Shown in pieces: positions 38,229 through 51,100 of a DNA stretch of 64,000 nt (positions are counted from its first letter, which is position 1; each line of letters opens with the position of its first letter). Source of the stretch: Portulaca oleracea. Its lineage: Eukaryota; Streptophyta; Magnoliopsida; Caryophyllales; Portulacaceae. The stretch is from NCBI GenBank assembly GCA_029582165.1, contig CM055879.1, positions 30,352,830 to 30,416,829 of the forward strand. Reading direction: 5' to 3'. The notes beneath the pieces are model-generated. The model was not told the DNA's origin. It did no database searches and saw nothing but the letters and a program-made list of their open reading frames with translations. Position numbers and translations under genes: made by a program.

Positions 38229-41200
38229 ATGGAATTTGAGTACCAAGAGGTTCTTTTTTTAGTCCTCTTCTCATTTTTATGTCTGAATTCCCGTTTTTAG
38301 CTCGTTTTCGTTTGTGGGTTTTGTTTGTTTCCGAATTTTACCAAATGGGTTTTGCTCATTCTCGGTTTTATCATGTGGGTTGTGTAGGAATACATCAAGA
38401 ATTCAAGGGATGTTCAGCTTTTCACTTGCAGATGGCTGCCTCTCTCTGATCCAAAAGCTCTGGTCTTCCTCTGCCATGGTAGTTTCCGGTTTTTTTTAAT
38501 TTTCTTTTTCATTCAAGGGTTTTTCTTCCTTCTTTTGTCCCATTATTTTGATGGGTCCCTTTTGGATTACTCATTAAATGCATTGATTTTTTTGCAGGGT
38601 ATGGGATGGAATGCAGTAGTTTCATGAGAGGTAATCAATGCTCTTTTTTTACTGTAAATTCCCCCTGTTAAAAATGCAATGCAGCTCTTCTTTAATTTCC
38701 CCCCTTGTTGTCTTCAACTAATGGTGTTAGTTAGGAATTTCCTGGTTGCAAAATAATGGTGTCATATCAATCTATCATCATCAATCATCTACTGAGCCAA
38801 TGACAGGCCTGGGATTTTAATAAACTAGTCCAGATTGATTGATGCACTTTCATTTTCTCTCATGGGGCTGCCTATTTTCTTATTTGAGTGTTGACCCTAG
38901 TTATAAGTATTAAAATCAGCTTTGATTTGACCCTAGATAGTTAACATTCTTTTCTGAGTACCTGATTAATTATTTCTTCTTGTTTGTTGGGAGTTGATGA
39001 TAGATAGTTAAGTGCTCTCTCTCTTTCCTTGAACTCTTTGAGGGACCATTGTGTAGTTGTGTAATAATAATGCAAGGAGGGGGGGGGGGGGGGGCTCTAT
39101 AGTTCTAGGCTGCCAAACCATCAGCTTGTCCCATTTGAGAGTTCATTAGGTAGGAGTAGACCTGTCAATTCAGGCGGGTCGGGTTAGGTTCGGTATGTCC
39201 CGTATTTCGGGTTTGTTATATTTCAAGTTTGAAGAACCGGGTCAGTCTCGGGTCGGGTCAACCTTTGCCGGGATTAGGTAGGAGGCATGTCCTACTGGCA
39301 GATTTTGCCGTTAGATTTATGTAGCCTTAACTGCCTCTATTGATGAACTGTAATTGAAATGTTTAATGCCCCCCCTACTTCTGATCTATGGAGGTAGATA
39401 CAATTTAATGAGCATTTGAAGTTAGATGAGTTCCATAAATTGTAGTTTTTGGTTAGTAAGCTTTCCCCTCAATTGTTTGCTAATAGCCTCATATCTAGGC
39501 GGATTAAACCCAAATTTGGATTTATAAGTGCTTTTGGAATTGTTTTGTAGCACCGCTTTCAGTATGGCGGACAGTGTTTGTATGTTCATAACTAGAAAGA
39601 GGCTATTGCGTAGAGAAAACTCTTAGCAAATGTAGCATGGGGTGTCATTATCGTTATTCAGATATCTTAAAACCAACTTGGAAGTAATCGTAATTGATAA
39701 TATATCTGATCTGAACCTGAATTAATAGCAGTCTTCAGTCTTGGGTTTAATTTATACTATAAATTTCAAAAACTTGCATTCTACCAAGGAGTCCTCAAGT
39801 TCTCACATTATAACTGGCGTGATAACAATATGATTTTCCAGTGCTTTCCGGTATCGAGATTTTTTGGTGATAGTATATCTGGGTGCAACAAATTTGAGTG
39901 GCCCGCTTACCTCCTTCCTTATTTATAGTCATTCATGATCCTTTCCTCTAATTCACCCCACACGCCGGATACAAGGGACCTAACTTCGAATATGGGTAGA
40001 TAAAAAAAAAAAAAAGTTAGTGATCCCCATTCAGCCACATACTCGGGCTCGATAATACACTATCTTTTGCCGGGTAGTTAATAGTCACATTAGTAAGTTT
40101 GTGTAAATGTTCTTCTGACATGTTTCCCTGCTATTAATACCCCACAACTACCAAATTTATATCATCCTACTCCTTGTTCTGTATCAGTTGAACTGTGTCC
40201 TTTACACGATAAGAGTTCATCCACATTAAATCGCTCACAAAGTTTGGTATGGTAAAATTAGTGAAGTACTTGAGGAAACCTTTTTATTCATTAAACCTTA
40301 GGTCATATATCATTTACCCAACTAGTAGTAGTTCTTGTTTAGTACACTGGGGAACTGGTGAAAAATTAAATAATATAGGAGTACCTAATGATGCAGAGAC
40401 GACAAAGGACGATTTAGAGTGAATTGGTGGTAAATTAGAGTATAGTTGTTTTGTTTTCACTTTTCTCTGTTTCCTTGGACCACTTCTAAATGCATATTGA
40501 ATTCGACGTTCCTCTGTTTTTGGATTCCTGTAACTGCAATTATTTCAATAATGCTGTAATGCTTTAGGTTTGGTTTGGGTAGGTAAACAACCAATTGTTA
40601 ATTAACCCGCCCAACCGCAGTAGTCCCCACAAAAATTTTAGAAGTTGGAATCGAAGGATGTTTGGTTCCCAGCCACTTTATCTTGTTCATTTCTTTTTTT
40701 CCTGACCACCAAATTTCCAGGCAATTTTAAGTAGAAGATATCTTTATTTATGGCTAGTAATATGTCAAATAAGTTAGCTGGTGTTCATACTTGATGTGTC
40801 TTTCATTACTCACGTGCCATATATTGCCGACGGAAAAACTGCATGCTACATTGAATTAATGTAAAGCTATCGTACCTGAAATGATTAAGCGTTTATTATA
40901 GTAATGATGGGAATATACATATGAGTAATACATTACGTTGCAATCAGAATGCGGGATCAAACTGGCATGTGCGGGTTACGCTGTCATTGGCATGGATTAT
41001 GAAGGGCATGGCCGGTCCAAGGGTGCCCGTTGTTACATCAAGAAGTTTGACAATATTGTCAACGACTGCTATGACTTTTTCAAATCAGTTTCTGGTAGGT
41101 AAAGTAAAGTAGTTAGCAATCTCTTTTCCGGGCCCCCACCCAATCGGGTTTCACATGATGTACTGAAATGGAATCGGTTTTTACTCCTCAGAGCAAGACG

Positions 41201-43696
41201 AGTACAGGGGTAAACGGAGGTTTCTATATGGAGAATCCATGGGAGGAGCTGTGGCGTTGCTTTTGCACAAAAAGGATCCCTGGTTTTGGCATGGAGCTGT
41301 CCTTGTTGCACCCATGTGTAAGGTATGCTAGAAAAGAAAACAAACAGCGACAAATGCGCAAAGAGACATTTACCCTGAAAATAGAAAAGACGAACAATTT
41401 TGAACGTAGGTCTCATTTACTCTTCTTGGAGAAGTCGAAGTTAATAGCTCATATTTACCTAGAATGAAAATGGTTGAATTAGATTGACGAACCGTATCTG
41501 TTTATTCGTACTACATCTTATAGCAAAATATATTCTTGAAAGCAGTGTTCTTTTTAAGCTAAATACTGGAGGGTTATTGGTAGATATGGATTTTATATTG
41601 GTAGTTGGCACCGATTGGTAATTACTAATTAACTCTGCTGCCAGATATTGTTCTGTAAGTTTTTTAGTTAGGGGACATTTGGTAGGAACCTGGGAATTTT
41701 TTCCCCTAGGCCCCCCCCCACCCCAAGGGAAATCTTCACTAGGAAAATGTAGGAAATGATGGACCCATTGTAAATTTTTTCCCAAGGTGAACATCCAAAC
41801 ACGGGGAAAATAAGTCAACCCGAGAAAATTGACCATTTCCCTGGGGGTTTTAACCAACCAAATGGACCCCCTATGTACTGGTATTTATAAAATTCATTAA
41901 AGCTTGAGATTTTCTTAGTATTGGACTAAAATTCTTTCACCTCTATTTGAAATTCCAGATATCAGAAAAGGTGAAGCCCCATCCTATTGTTATCAGTATG
42001 TTGACAAAAGTAGAGGAGGTTATACCTAAATGGAAGATTGTTCCAACAAAGGATGTTATTGATGCGGCATTCAAAGATCCTGTCAAGCGAGAGAAGGTGA
42101 TTTTCATACTAGAACTCCATTTTTTTTGGTACATCTTGTAAGAATGTCGATAATGTATCCAAATTCAGTGTCTTGGTTTAACTTTTTTTCCCCGGTAAAT
42201 ATGTTTCTCCCTTGGCCTCTCCAGATAAGGAGTAACAAGTTGATATATCAAGAGAAGCCTAGGTTGAAAACGGCTCTAGAAATGCTGAGAACGAGTATCA
42301 ACCTTGAACGTAGCTTGCATGAGGTTAGTTTGTCTGTGCTCCCTCTTTTCTTTGTCAATCTACCTGTCGAAGTAATCCTTGTACCTTCATTCTAGAAGAG
42401 TGCTTGTTTCATATTAAGGATGGACATTAATTATGATAATGACAAGTTGGTTGGAAATATGACTTTCTTAAGAGAAATAATTTGTTTGGTGCTCGTTGTA
42501 AAGAAAAAAGGATGTGACAACCACCTCAACAAAATAAAAATATAAAGAGGACATAGGAGGTTGGAAGAATTATCATCTGCTAAGAAAGAGTCATTAGTTG
42601 GATTAATATTAAGTGTTACACATGTTTCAAACTTAACCCTCATTTGTAGTCATTTTATTGATTATTTGGAGGTATTTCCCGCCAATCAGGCAAGGCTAGA
42701 ATTGGGTTGAAATTGACTTGGGTGGCCAAACTCAATACTCGAACTATGCCCTACAAGTATAAATCAACATGGATTCTCTTATTTGAAACTTAGCTTGTAT
42801 GTGTTTGCTATTTGGTTGAAGTGAAATTTGTGGTGTTCATATCTGTGGGCTTGTTCTTCCCAACTTATCATACGAAACTTATTGTTCAATGCTCGACGAG
42901 TGCTGAGTAGTGCTGATGAGTGGCGATTAGTGTTAGTCAATGCTTATCGGAGTTAAAATATGGCTGGAAACCATGATCGAGTCTTGATTTGCTTACTAAG
43001 TCTTGATCGGTGCTGATGAGTGCCAAACGACTATCGTTATTACTTAAAACCAAAACAGAAACCAACACTCTAAAATCCTGCCCGTGCGAGGTATAGAGGG
43101 GTTGGATGTAACAATCTTACCCCTAAATTTTACAATTTGGGAGATGACTACTTATAATAACTTGGAAAAAAAAACAAATGTAAAAAGTGCAGCCGGACAA
43201 GCATTTTGAGGTGTAACTAAGAGTCTTAATTGACTTATTAATTTGGGTGCTCACAATCACAAGTCTGACTCTAAGAATGTGATGGTTTGCTGCATAGGTG
43301 ACAATGCCATTCTTTGTGGTGCACGGGGAGGCGGACATAGTGACAGACCCAGAAATAAGCCGGGCATTGTACGAGGAAGCCAGCAGCATTGACAAGACCA
43401 TCAAACTGTACCCAGGGATGTGGCACGGCCTCACTTCCGGCGAGCCGGACGACAACATCGAGATCGTGTTTGGGGACATCATAGCTTGGCTCAACAAACG
43501 CAGCGACACCCCCAACATCATCAATCTCGCCGACTTCCTTGGTTACTCTGAAGTCGGGGCCCACTTTGTCAGATCCGCTCCTACCACGCCTATGACCACC
43601 GTCAGGACTACATCCAAGAAGCAGCAGTCAAGAGCTTATGGCAGGTACTTCTGTGGCTGGAAAGGCACCCGTATGCACAACGATCCGGCTATGTGA
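38229..43696 (+). CDS. MAGL: Monoacylglycerol lipase family protein (alpha/beta hydrolase), 352 residues, eight exons
   Basis: Exons: 38229-38249, 38388-38478, 38598-38630, 40948-41094, 41192-41322, 41959-42096, 42225-42323, 43298-43696. All are GT-AG and the phases join to a 352-residue protein. Landmarks: HGYGMECS at 37-44 (oxyanion region), DYEGHGRS at 65-72, nucleophile Ser113 in GESMGG, Asp233 in HGEADIVTD and His263 in MWHGLTSG, so the catalytic triad is complete. The family hydrolyses monoacylglycerols; some plant relatives act on lysophospholipids or phenylpropanoid esters such as caffeoyl shikimate, so the substrate is not fixed by sequence. By memory it resembles the Arabidopsis pair At2g47630/At3g62860. 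The start is taken at ATG 38229; in-frame ATGs at 38196 and 38220 would add 11 or 3 residues, with a stop just upstream. Intron 3 is 2.3 kb. A truncated copy of its 5' part lies at 24058. Confidence 0.95.
38631..40947 (+). other. Intron 3 of the MAGL gene, 2.3 kb
   Basis: No exon or gene inside. Contains a poly-G run (39079-39094), a CGGGTCGGGTTAGG-type fragment at about 39170-39270 that recurs inverted near 60930-61000, and a short poly-A tract (40000-40015). Confidence 0.7.
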
Positions 43697-45285
43697 TACT
43701 ATCTATAACCTTTCATATATAGTTTTTTCTTTTGTTTTTTTGGGGTTGAGAAGCAGAGGAAAATGGAAGGGGAGTCTGTATGCTCATCACCGGTTATGTT
43801 TTATATGTATACATAAATGTAAGAATATACTGTATTTTCATGTATGAAATGCTGAAATCTTGGTCTGGGAAATGAATGGCATTATATGACAGATTAAACA
43901 AGGCATGTAATGGATTTTCAAATCACACGCATATTTGTCCCCAACATGAGCGCAGGTAAAATTTTGTCAGACCCGAATGCCTGAATTTGTCTGGTAAGGA
44001 AAAAAATCTGGTTTTGTCTTAAACCAATTTTGACATTGACTGAATCTTCGAACACAATATATCTTTTTTTAATTGTCTAAACCTAATTTTAGCTCTAAAA
44101 CGAATTGTCTGACCCAATTTGACCCCAAAAAGAAAACCGGGTCTGGATATAAAATTCTTGTCTAAATTTTGATGTTGACCAAACCTAAATTAGCCTGAAC
44201 TCAAGTTTTTGCCAGTGTTACGACAACATTGATCAGCTTAAACCTTTAATCCAGGCCTCTTGGTGGTATAATCTATGCTTTTTTTTCTTGGGAAGACTAT
44301 AAATGTGTCGTTTCTCATATATTGAAGCCATTCACTACTACATCCTACAACAAAGATAGATAGGCAAATAACATGTTAAGGACAGTATTCTTCTCATATA
44401 TTCAAGCACTCATAAGAAGAATGGATCTTATTGTAAGTATTTTTTACCAATACTTATCGAAGCCTACCTTAATTTATCAAAAAGTTAACAAAAATAAGTT
44501 TTTACCATAACATCCATTCATCAACAATTTTTATGGATTCACTACTGTGCACAGTTCCTCCTCCAATGTAGGAAGTATATGAAAATGAGGGTAATAAACC
44601 TAAGGCATAAGACGTGAAGAATATTGTTGTTAATTTATTACTTGCCCCATCATGAGTGCTTGGGATATTAGCAAATACACCGTTTAAATACGGTATGCCT
44701 TGTAAGTTTTTTTGTCAGAAGATTATAATAAAACTCTCTTACCCATTTTTCTGGAATATGAAAGAAAGAGAGAACAGAAAAGGATGTTGACCACTGATAT
44801 CTCATGGGATTAAATAGAGAAATCCTTATCTATTTGCAGATATTTGATATCGTCTAAGCAGTTGGATAAAATCAAATAACTATATAGCAATATTTTAATA
44901 AAATAAAATATGAAAATCAATTAAGCAAAACATATATGTAATCGACTCTGGCTTGTGCACGTCCTAGATGTCCAAGTGCCAAGTGCCACCTAATAAACTG
45001 ACACATGTGTTCGTCGTTAAATACGAAGCATTAAACCTTTCAGTCCAATAGGTTAGTAGCCTAATAATAATACATAATCCCATATGACCTTTATTTTTAC
45101 AAATGGTGCGCTTGCACTAGTTCAATCTCTCTCTCTCTCTCAAATTTTATTCTCTCTATTTTACTCACCCATTTGAATCTCTCTCTCTCCGTTTGTGTGA
45201 ATATCACTCTCTCGTGGGCTCACCTTTTTTAATACCTCTCACACAGTCATACGCATTTTACTCTCTCATTTTTGTGCACCCATTT
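43697..45285. other. 3' flank of the MAGL gene and intergenic DNA
   Basis: The first 160 bases are a likely 3' UTR with T-rich and AATG-type processing signals. The remainder is AT-rich with CTCTCTCT tracts near 45125-45200. No gene seen. Confidence 0.6.
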
Positions 45286-45577
45286 GAGGCCCCGTTCTTT
45301 TATATGGTTGGTTGCGGTATGATAATGGTGCAGTACGGTGCGGTTGAATTTGAAAAGGTGCGGTGAGTTGTAGTGAGTTATGGTGAAATTTGTGGTAGGT
45401 GCGGTAGGTTAAGAGAGAGGATGTGAAAAGTAGAGGAGAAAAATGAGGAGAGAGAAAAATGAAAAGCTATATTTGACAATGATTGTGGTGTGGTGTAGTG
45501 AAATATGGTGGAAAATTAAAGAGTATGATGCAGTGTGATACCGTACCACAACCTACCGTGTAAAAGGACGAGGCCTT
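45286..45577. mobile_element. MITE of the AGGCCCTGTTCTTTT family, copy 1
   Basis: The left end GAGGCCCCGTTCTTTT and right end AAAAGGACGAGGCCT are inverted. The interior is GTGCGGTGNGGTT-rich on the left, with CTACCGT at the right. The five copies in this window share this plan. I could not fix a target duplication. Confidence 0.75.
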
Positions 45578-47415
45578 AATAATTCTCCCCCTCTCTCGAT
45601 TCTCTCTCTCAATTTTTCTCTCTCCCCTCTCCCCTCTCCTCTCCCTCTGCCCCTTCCCCCAACCCCATGTTAGATGATCCATAGAAAAGATAAGTTTGAT
45701 ACCCATGAGTTCCCGTGTAAATTGAACTTTTTCCTGTGGTTCCCTTGCTTGACCCAAATAGAGGAAAAATAAGTTAATTTTATCCTTCAATGCCTTAAAC
45801 CAAAAAAAAAAATAAAATTGATTTACCCTTTGTTTTTTCCTCCTATTTTTTATGAGACTTCTTTTCCGGATCTTTTCTCGTAGTCTAAACATACATTATA
45901 TTAAAGGTTATTCTATTGACAAGAGCATGTAAAAATTAACATCCCTATTTACGTCCTATCTGTGTAAGCTACAACAACAAAAAAAAGGATGTTTTTAGAA
46001 GTTGAATGCAACCATATCTATTGTTAATTTCATATAATTTGATTAATAGATTTTCTTTTGTTAAAATGTGATTGAAACATCCATAACAAGTTAACAACAC
46101 ATATTTATATTGTTATCTATAATAAGAAATGGGTTTAAATTTATCATATTTTATTAACAATCACACATTCACACATAATGTTTGTGACCCGAAAACTAAT
46201 ATATATATATATATATACATATATATATAATTGAAAATACTAAACCTAAATTCAGTGGAACAACCTCAAATAAGTGTTAAAAGGCTTAAAGAAGTCTGCT
46301 ATATATTTACATGAGTTAATTAATACATTATCCAACCAAACCGAATCAGGCTTAACTTAGGTATTCAAGCAAGGCGGATGTCAAATGTTCTACAAAGATT
46401 GTCTTATTAGAGGAAGTTCTGTTCATTTGTTTGGAGTTAGTGGAAAGGGGGTTTGGAGCAAGTACGTAAAAGATTGCTACCCAGTCTTTTACAGAGATTG
46501 TCTTATTAGAGGGAGTTCTGTTGTTTGTTTGTAGTTAGTATGTTGCTAACTCTTAGTAATTCATATAACTCCTCCTTTGCTAACTGAAGTCCTGTTTTGC
46601 TTTATAGTATTGAGAACTCTATCCCCAAGTGTTCAAAAAGCAGAGCTAGGCTTAAGAGAAGCAAAATGCATTATTGTAATTTAAATGACGTCAAATAATT
46701 AGACAAACATCTTGAAGGGTTGTTACTTCGAAGTGTGGATCACAATAAAAAGAAAAATGAAGTGTGATGAGAGTTGTAATCCTTCCTAATAACTTGAATG
46801 ATTGGGTGCAGTTTGGGTTTTGTTCATGATGATCAAATAGCCAACGATAAAGAACTTTAAAAAGAAATAACAAAAATAAAGGAAGGCAAGGACATATGAT
46901 TAATCTTGTACATTGATGATGTTTGATGGTTTTACCATTTGCTAGTGAACTGTTATACTTTGTAGAATTTTTCAATCTACGCGCGGACTTTGAAGTTTGA
47001 TTATGACTTTGAAGAGCGAAAAAAGGTTATTGAACGCTAATACACTGTACTTTGGGGGTGCTAATTAATAATGTACTGAACTTTTTTCTTGGACAATAAT
47101 ATATTATATTTTGAGGGTGTTGAACAATAATGTAACTGAAACGATTCTGACAATGGCGAACTCAGCGACGATCTTACATGGTGGGTTGAGGAACAAAAAA
47201 AGTTAAAATCTTTACTAAATTAATGCCTTATCAGACATTTTCAGCAAGTGTAAATGAAACTTAATTATTTTTTTTTTTCAAATAGCACCTCATTCCTCTA
47301 CATTCTCATTAATGTAAATTGTATTTTTTGTTTGCAAAAAAAAATAACATTCATCTTTACTAATTTGGACTTTATTACATGACATTAATTTAGTAAATTT
47401 TTTTTTTTGCTACTC
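45578..47415. other. Intergenic, no supportable gene
   Basis: AT-rich, with a (TA)n tract at 46200-46228. A direct repeat of about 40 bp (AGATTGTCTTATTAGAGG, at 46395 and 46493) is near-perfect. Nothing coding recognised. Confidence 0.6.
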
Positions 47416-47667
47416 AGGCCCTGTTCTTTTCTGCGGTTGGCAAACTGCGATATCACAACCTACCGCAATTTGCCACAACCCACCACATTTTACCGCAAAT
47501 CATTACTTTTCTATCTCCTCGCTTTTCTCTCTCCTCACTTTTCTTCTCTACTTTTTACATTCTCTCCTCACCTACCCCACATATCAATAACCTACCACAA
47601 TTCCACCACAATTCCACCACACCTCACCATACCATTCCACAAAATACCGCATAAAAGAACAGGGCCT
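47416..47667. mobile_element. MITE of the AGGCCCTGTTCTTTT family, copy 2
   Basis: The best-kept copy: AGGCCCTGTTCTTTT and AAAAGAACAGGGCCT are perfect 15-bp inverted ends, 252 bp overall. The inner sequence has CTACCGCAATTTGCC and many CCACCACA phrases. Confidence 0.88.
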
Positions 47668-48028
47668 CAATATACTACGCAAGACCGTCACCGAGTTAGT
47701 TACCATTGAAATCGTTTCAGATACATTATTGTTCAACTTAAAGTATAGTATATTATTGTCAAAGAAAAAAGTTTAATACATTATTTTGCAACACCTCAAA
47801 TATACATGTCAACATCAAAAAATTTGTTTCTTAAAAAAACCCAATCGAACAATAGCCCGACTGGACCCGGTTTGCCCGACATAGATCAGTTACTTACGCC
47901 ACTTACGCGCTTCTTTTTTCTTTTTTTTTTTTTCATTTTGCAAACGAGATACGCGCTTTCATTCAGTTAAACATAAAGATATCTTGAACCTAACAATACG
48001 TTCTCTCTTACTCTCGAACTATAACAGC

Positions 48029-48038
48029 AAAACCCTAG
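48029..48038 (+). promoter_or_regulatory. Telo-box-like motif in the SmD2 promoter or leader
   Basis: AAAACCCTAG lies about 150 bp before the SmD2 start. The telo-box AAACCCTA is common in plant genes for RNA and protein synthesis machinery. A possible 5'-UTR intron (donor GTGAGTTT at 48061, acceptor TTTCAG near 48143) follows it. Confidence 0.45.
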
Positions 48039-48188
48039 CTCTAAACCCCTGATTTGATTCGTGAGTTTATGCTTACTCGTCAATTTTGACAGTAGTTTTC
48101 TTCGTCGTCGAATATTTAGGGTTTCTGGTTTCTGAATTTCAGGCTTTTGCTCGTTCAGTTCGTCGTGTACTAGATCCTGAGGACCATT

Positions 48189-51100
48189 ATGAGGTAAACA
48201 TGCATTGCTTTGTGTTAATTCGATGACATATTGCTTATTCTGTATCACTATCGTGAAGTGTTTTGATTGTCTGATAGTGATTTCTTCTAGCACTGCTAGA
48301 AATTTCGCCGATTGTACATTGTATACAATCCCGGATACTAATATTGAAATTTATGGACTTCAGGGTTGGTTTCGAGGTTTAGTTGCTGCCCACTTCCTTT
48401 TTTGTTGTTGTAGTTGATGTTTTTGCTCAGCTCCCTCCATTTCTTAGGGGGATTTCTGTAATCTAAAAGTGTAAAGATTAGAGCCACTAAGGAGAAAAAA
48501 AGGGTCAAGATTAGAGAAGAACACAAGGTGGAATTCCTTGGGGTTAGGGTCATTAGTATAGTCTGGCTAGTGTTGTTTCTGCCTTCCTCAAAGTCTAGTT
48601 TGATTAATTGATAACTTGGTCTTTTTTTGGGAATCCATATCTGGAAAACAGACAAAATGAGAATGGGGAACAAGCCTGAGGAGAATGGAGAACAAAATTG
48701 GGTTTTTGCTGCTGAATGTGGGGGAAGATTCCTGTTAGCTTATCAGTTTATTTGAATGGGATTTGAATGAAGTAATTTTAAGGTTGATTGATGTGGAGGT
48801 GAAGCTACCCTGGGCTAGATATATTTGTCTGATTTCGTACTCTTTACTGAAAAGCACAATTTTGTTGGCGTGGGGATTGTAGTGTAGCCGTGTAGATACC
48901 TAAACGTTGTAGTGTTTCTTAGTCATTGAATTATGCTAAACCTAGGTACTGAGATTCAGGATTCTTTGAAATTGGAGCTCAACAGCCTTAAATGTGCCAA
49001 AGGATTTTCCTGAAGGTTCTTGCTTAAAAATGCCCATAAAAGGCTAAAAGAAAATTCACATGGGCTTAAATTGATGGGCCGTAGCATTCAGCACTGTTGC
49101 TTTACTCATTGGAGCTTTCCAATGACATATATTTGGCTCAAGTTCAGAAAGCAAAGGAAAAGATATGATGGAATTAGTAAGATGTAATATAAGACAGGTT
49201 GGATTAGGAAGTAGTGGTTTAAGGAGTCGAAATTGGTAGCTGACTGGACAAAAGTTGCAAATTCATCCTCTGTTTGAGCCTTTGGGAACGGTCGGATGCA
49301 ATCCTAATTTTGAGAATCCTCCAAAAACATGCCTAGTTCCACGTCTAGAGAAGTTATTGTCTTGACCATCAAATGTAGAAGTTATCTGGAGGCAAGGAAC
49401 CTCTTACTATGCTACACCTATCATTGAAGACTTAGATTTTGTTCATTATAGTGTTCAGATTGGGGAAGCTAGATGTGTGTCTGGAGCATGAGTTAGAATG
49501 TTGATTGGTGTGCAATGAGCATCTAGGTGGAGTTCCAATTGAATCCATGGTTGTTATTTTGTATGCTTTTCTGTGTTTGGGTTTGCTAGGTGGGTTTTGA
49601 TGATCTAATACCTAATTATCCAAGGAAGGTGTGGCATAAAAGCGTGTTTTGTTGCATCATTCCCCACTATCAGTAGGACTTACAGAAATGCATTTTATGT
49701 TTAAACTTAAGTCATGTGTACCTACTTAGTAACTACCATCTTCTGAATGTTAAAAATTTAGGATTTCACTTGTGTGTCAATGGGAAGGATCTAAATGTGT
49801 ATCCTTAATGGCTTAATGTATTTGTGGTACAATATTTATCAATTAACCCTATCCTTTTGGCAATTATGTTTTGTTGACTTGGCAATTTAAGGATCCTGCT
49901 TTGCGAAAACAGGACTTCATTGCTAGTGACTTTTCTCTGTATTGCTTGAGATTATGTTATAACCTTTCTTTTCACTGGAACATTAAATTTTTTTAGGACT
50001 CCTTATAGGAAATCCAAATTTTTTTCCTAGTTATGTAGTGTATCTGATGTTGAGTTGTATCTTTTGTTTGGAACGATCTATCTAGTGTGGATGATTGGGA
50101 AAAGTTATGTAAAACTGGGAAATGTGCTTTTTGTTATGTACGGCTAAGAAGTCCCAATTTACAAGGAATATATTTACCTGGTGGATGATTGGGAAAAGTT
50201 ATGTAAGAGGTAATAAGTTTCTACATTTACATCTGCCCAAAAGATTTTAGGTGGACCTTATGGAATTGGTATCTCTATATAGGATGAGGCTACCTGCATA
50301 ATCATCTACCAAAACCTTGCGAATGCTAGAATTTCAATGAGAGTAGTATAGGTGCCTGTATTTTCAGCAACAAATAGGACAATGCTGATTGCTTGTATTT
50401 CTGTCAGTATTGCTGTACTACTGCTGAGTAACCTGGTGTAGAATTCCATGAAGTTGCTGTTTCCTCGCTGTTTCCTTGTAGTGAGTACTTCTGTAATTGG
50501 GCAACCAACTCTGCCTTGCAATGTAGGCTTGAGTAACCTCTATTTCGTTTTGTTTTAACAGTTGTCATGGTTCGTCTCTTTTTTCCACTAGAAACAGTAC
50601 TTCACTATTGTTGCTGTAGTACTGCACTAATATGTTTTGTTCTCTCCATATTTCAGTCGACCAATGGAGGAAGATGTCCCTGTAAGTTATTCTTTCTGAT
50701 GCAAGTTCACTATTTGTAGTTCTATTATCTACATGTTTTTCTAGATCTGAATATATATTTGTTGCCTAACGTGATGATCTTGCAATATTCACATTCATTT
50801 TTTAGTGATGTTACTGATGTAGTTGTGAACCATATTAGGGATTATTGATTATCTGACATGGATGTTGATCATGATAGAATTACTGAGAAGTATGCCTCTT
50901 AATCTCTTATCTTCTATTTCTGAAAATTTGATTGATGGTGGCAGTGAGACACCTGCTTTGGTGCGTTCATGTTCAATCTATGCTGGAGCTGTTGCATGCT
51001 TTCTATTGATAGAGCACTGTAGGCTTTGTTGAGTGCAAGCATTGGTTTACAGCTTCTTTATATATACACTTGGTGGAAACTGAAATTTGGTACTTGATGC

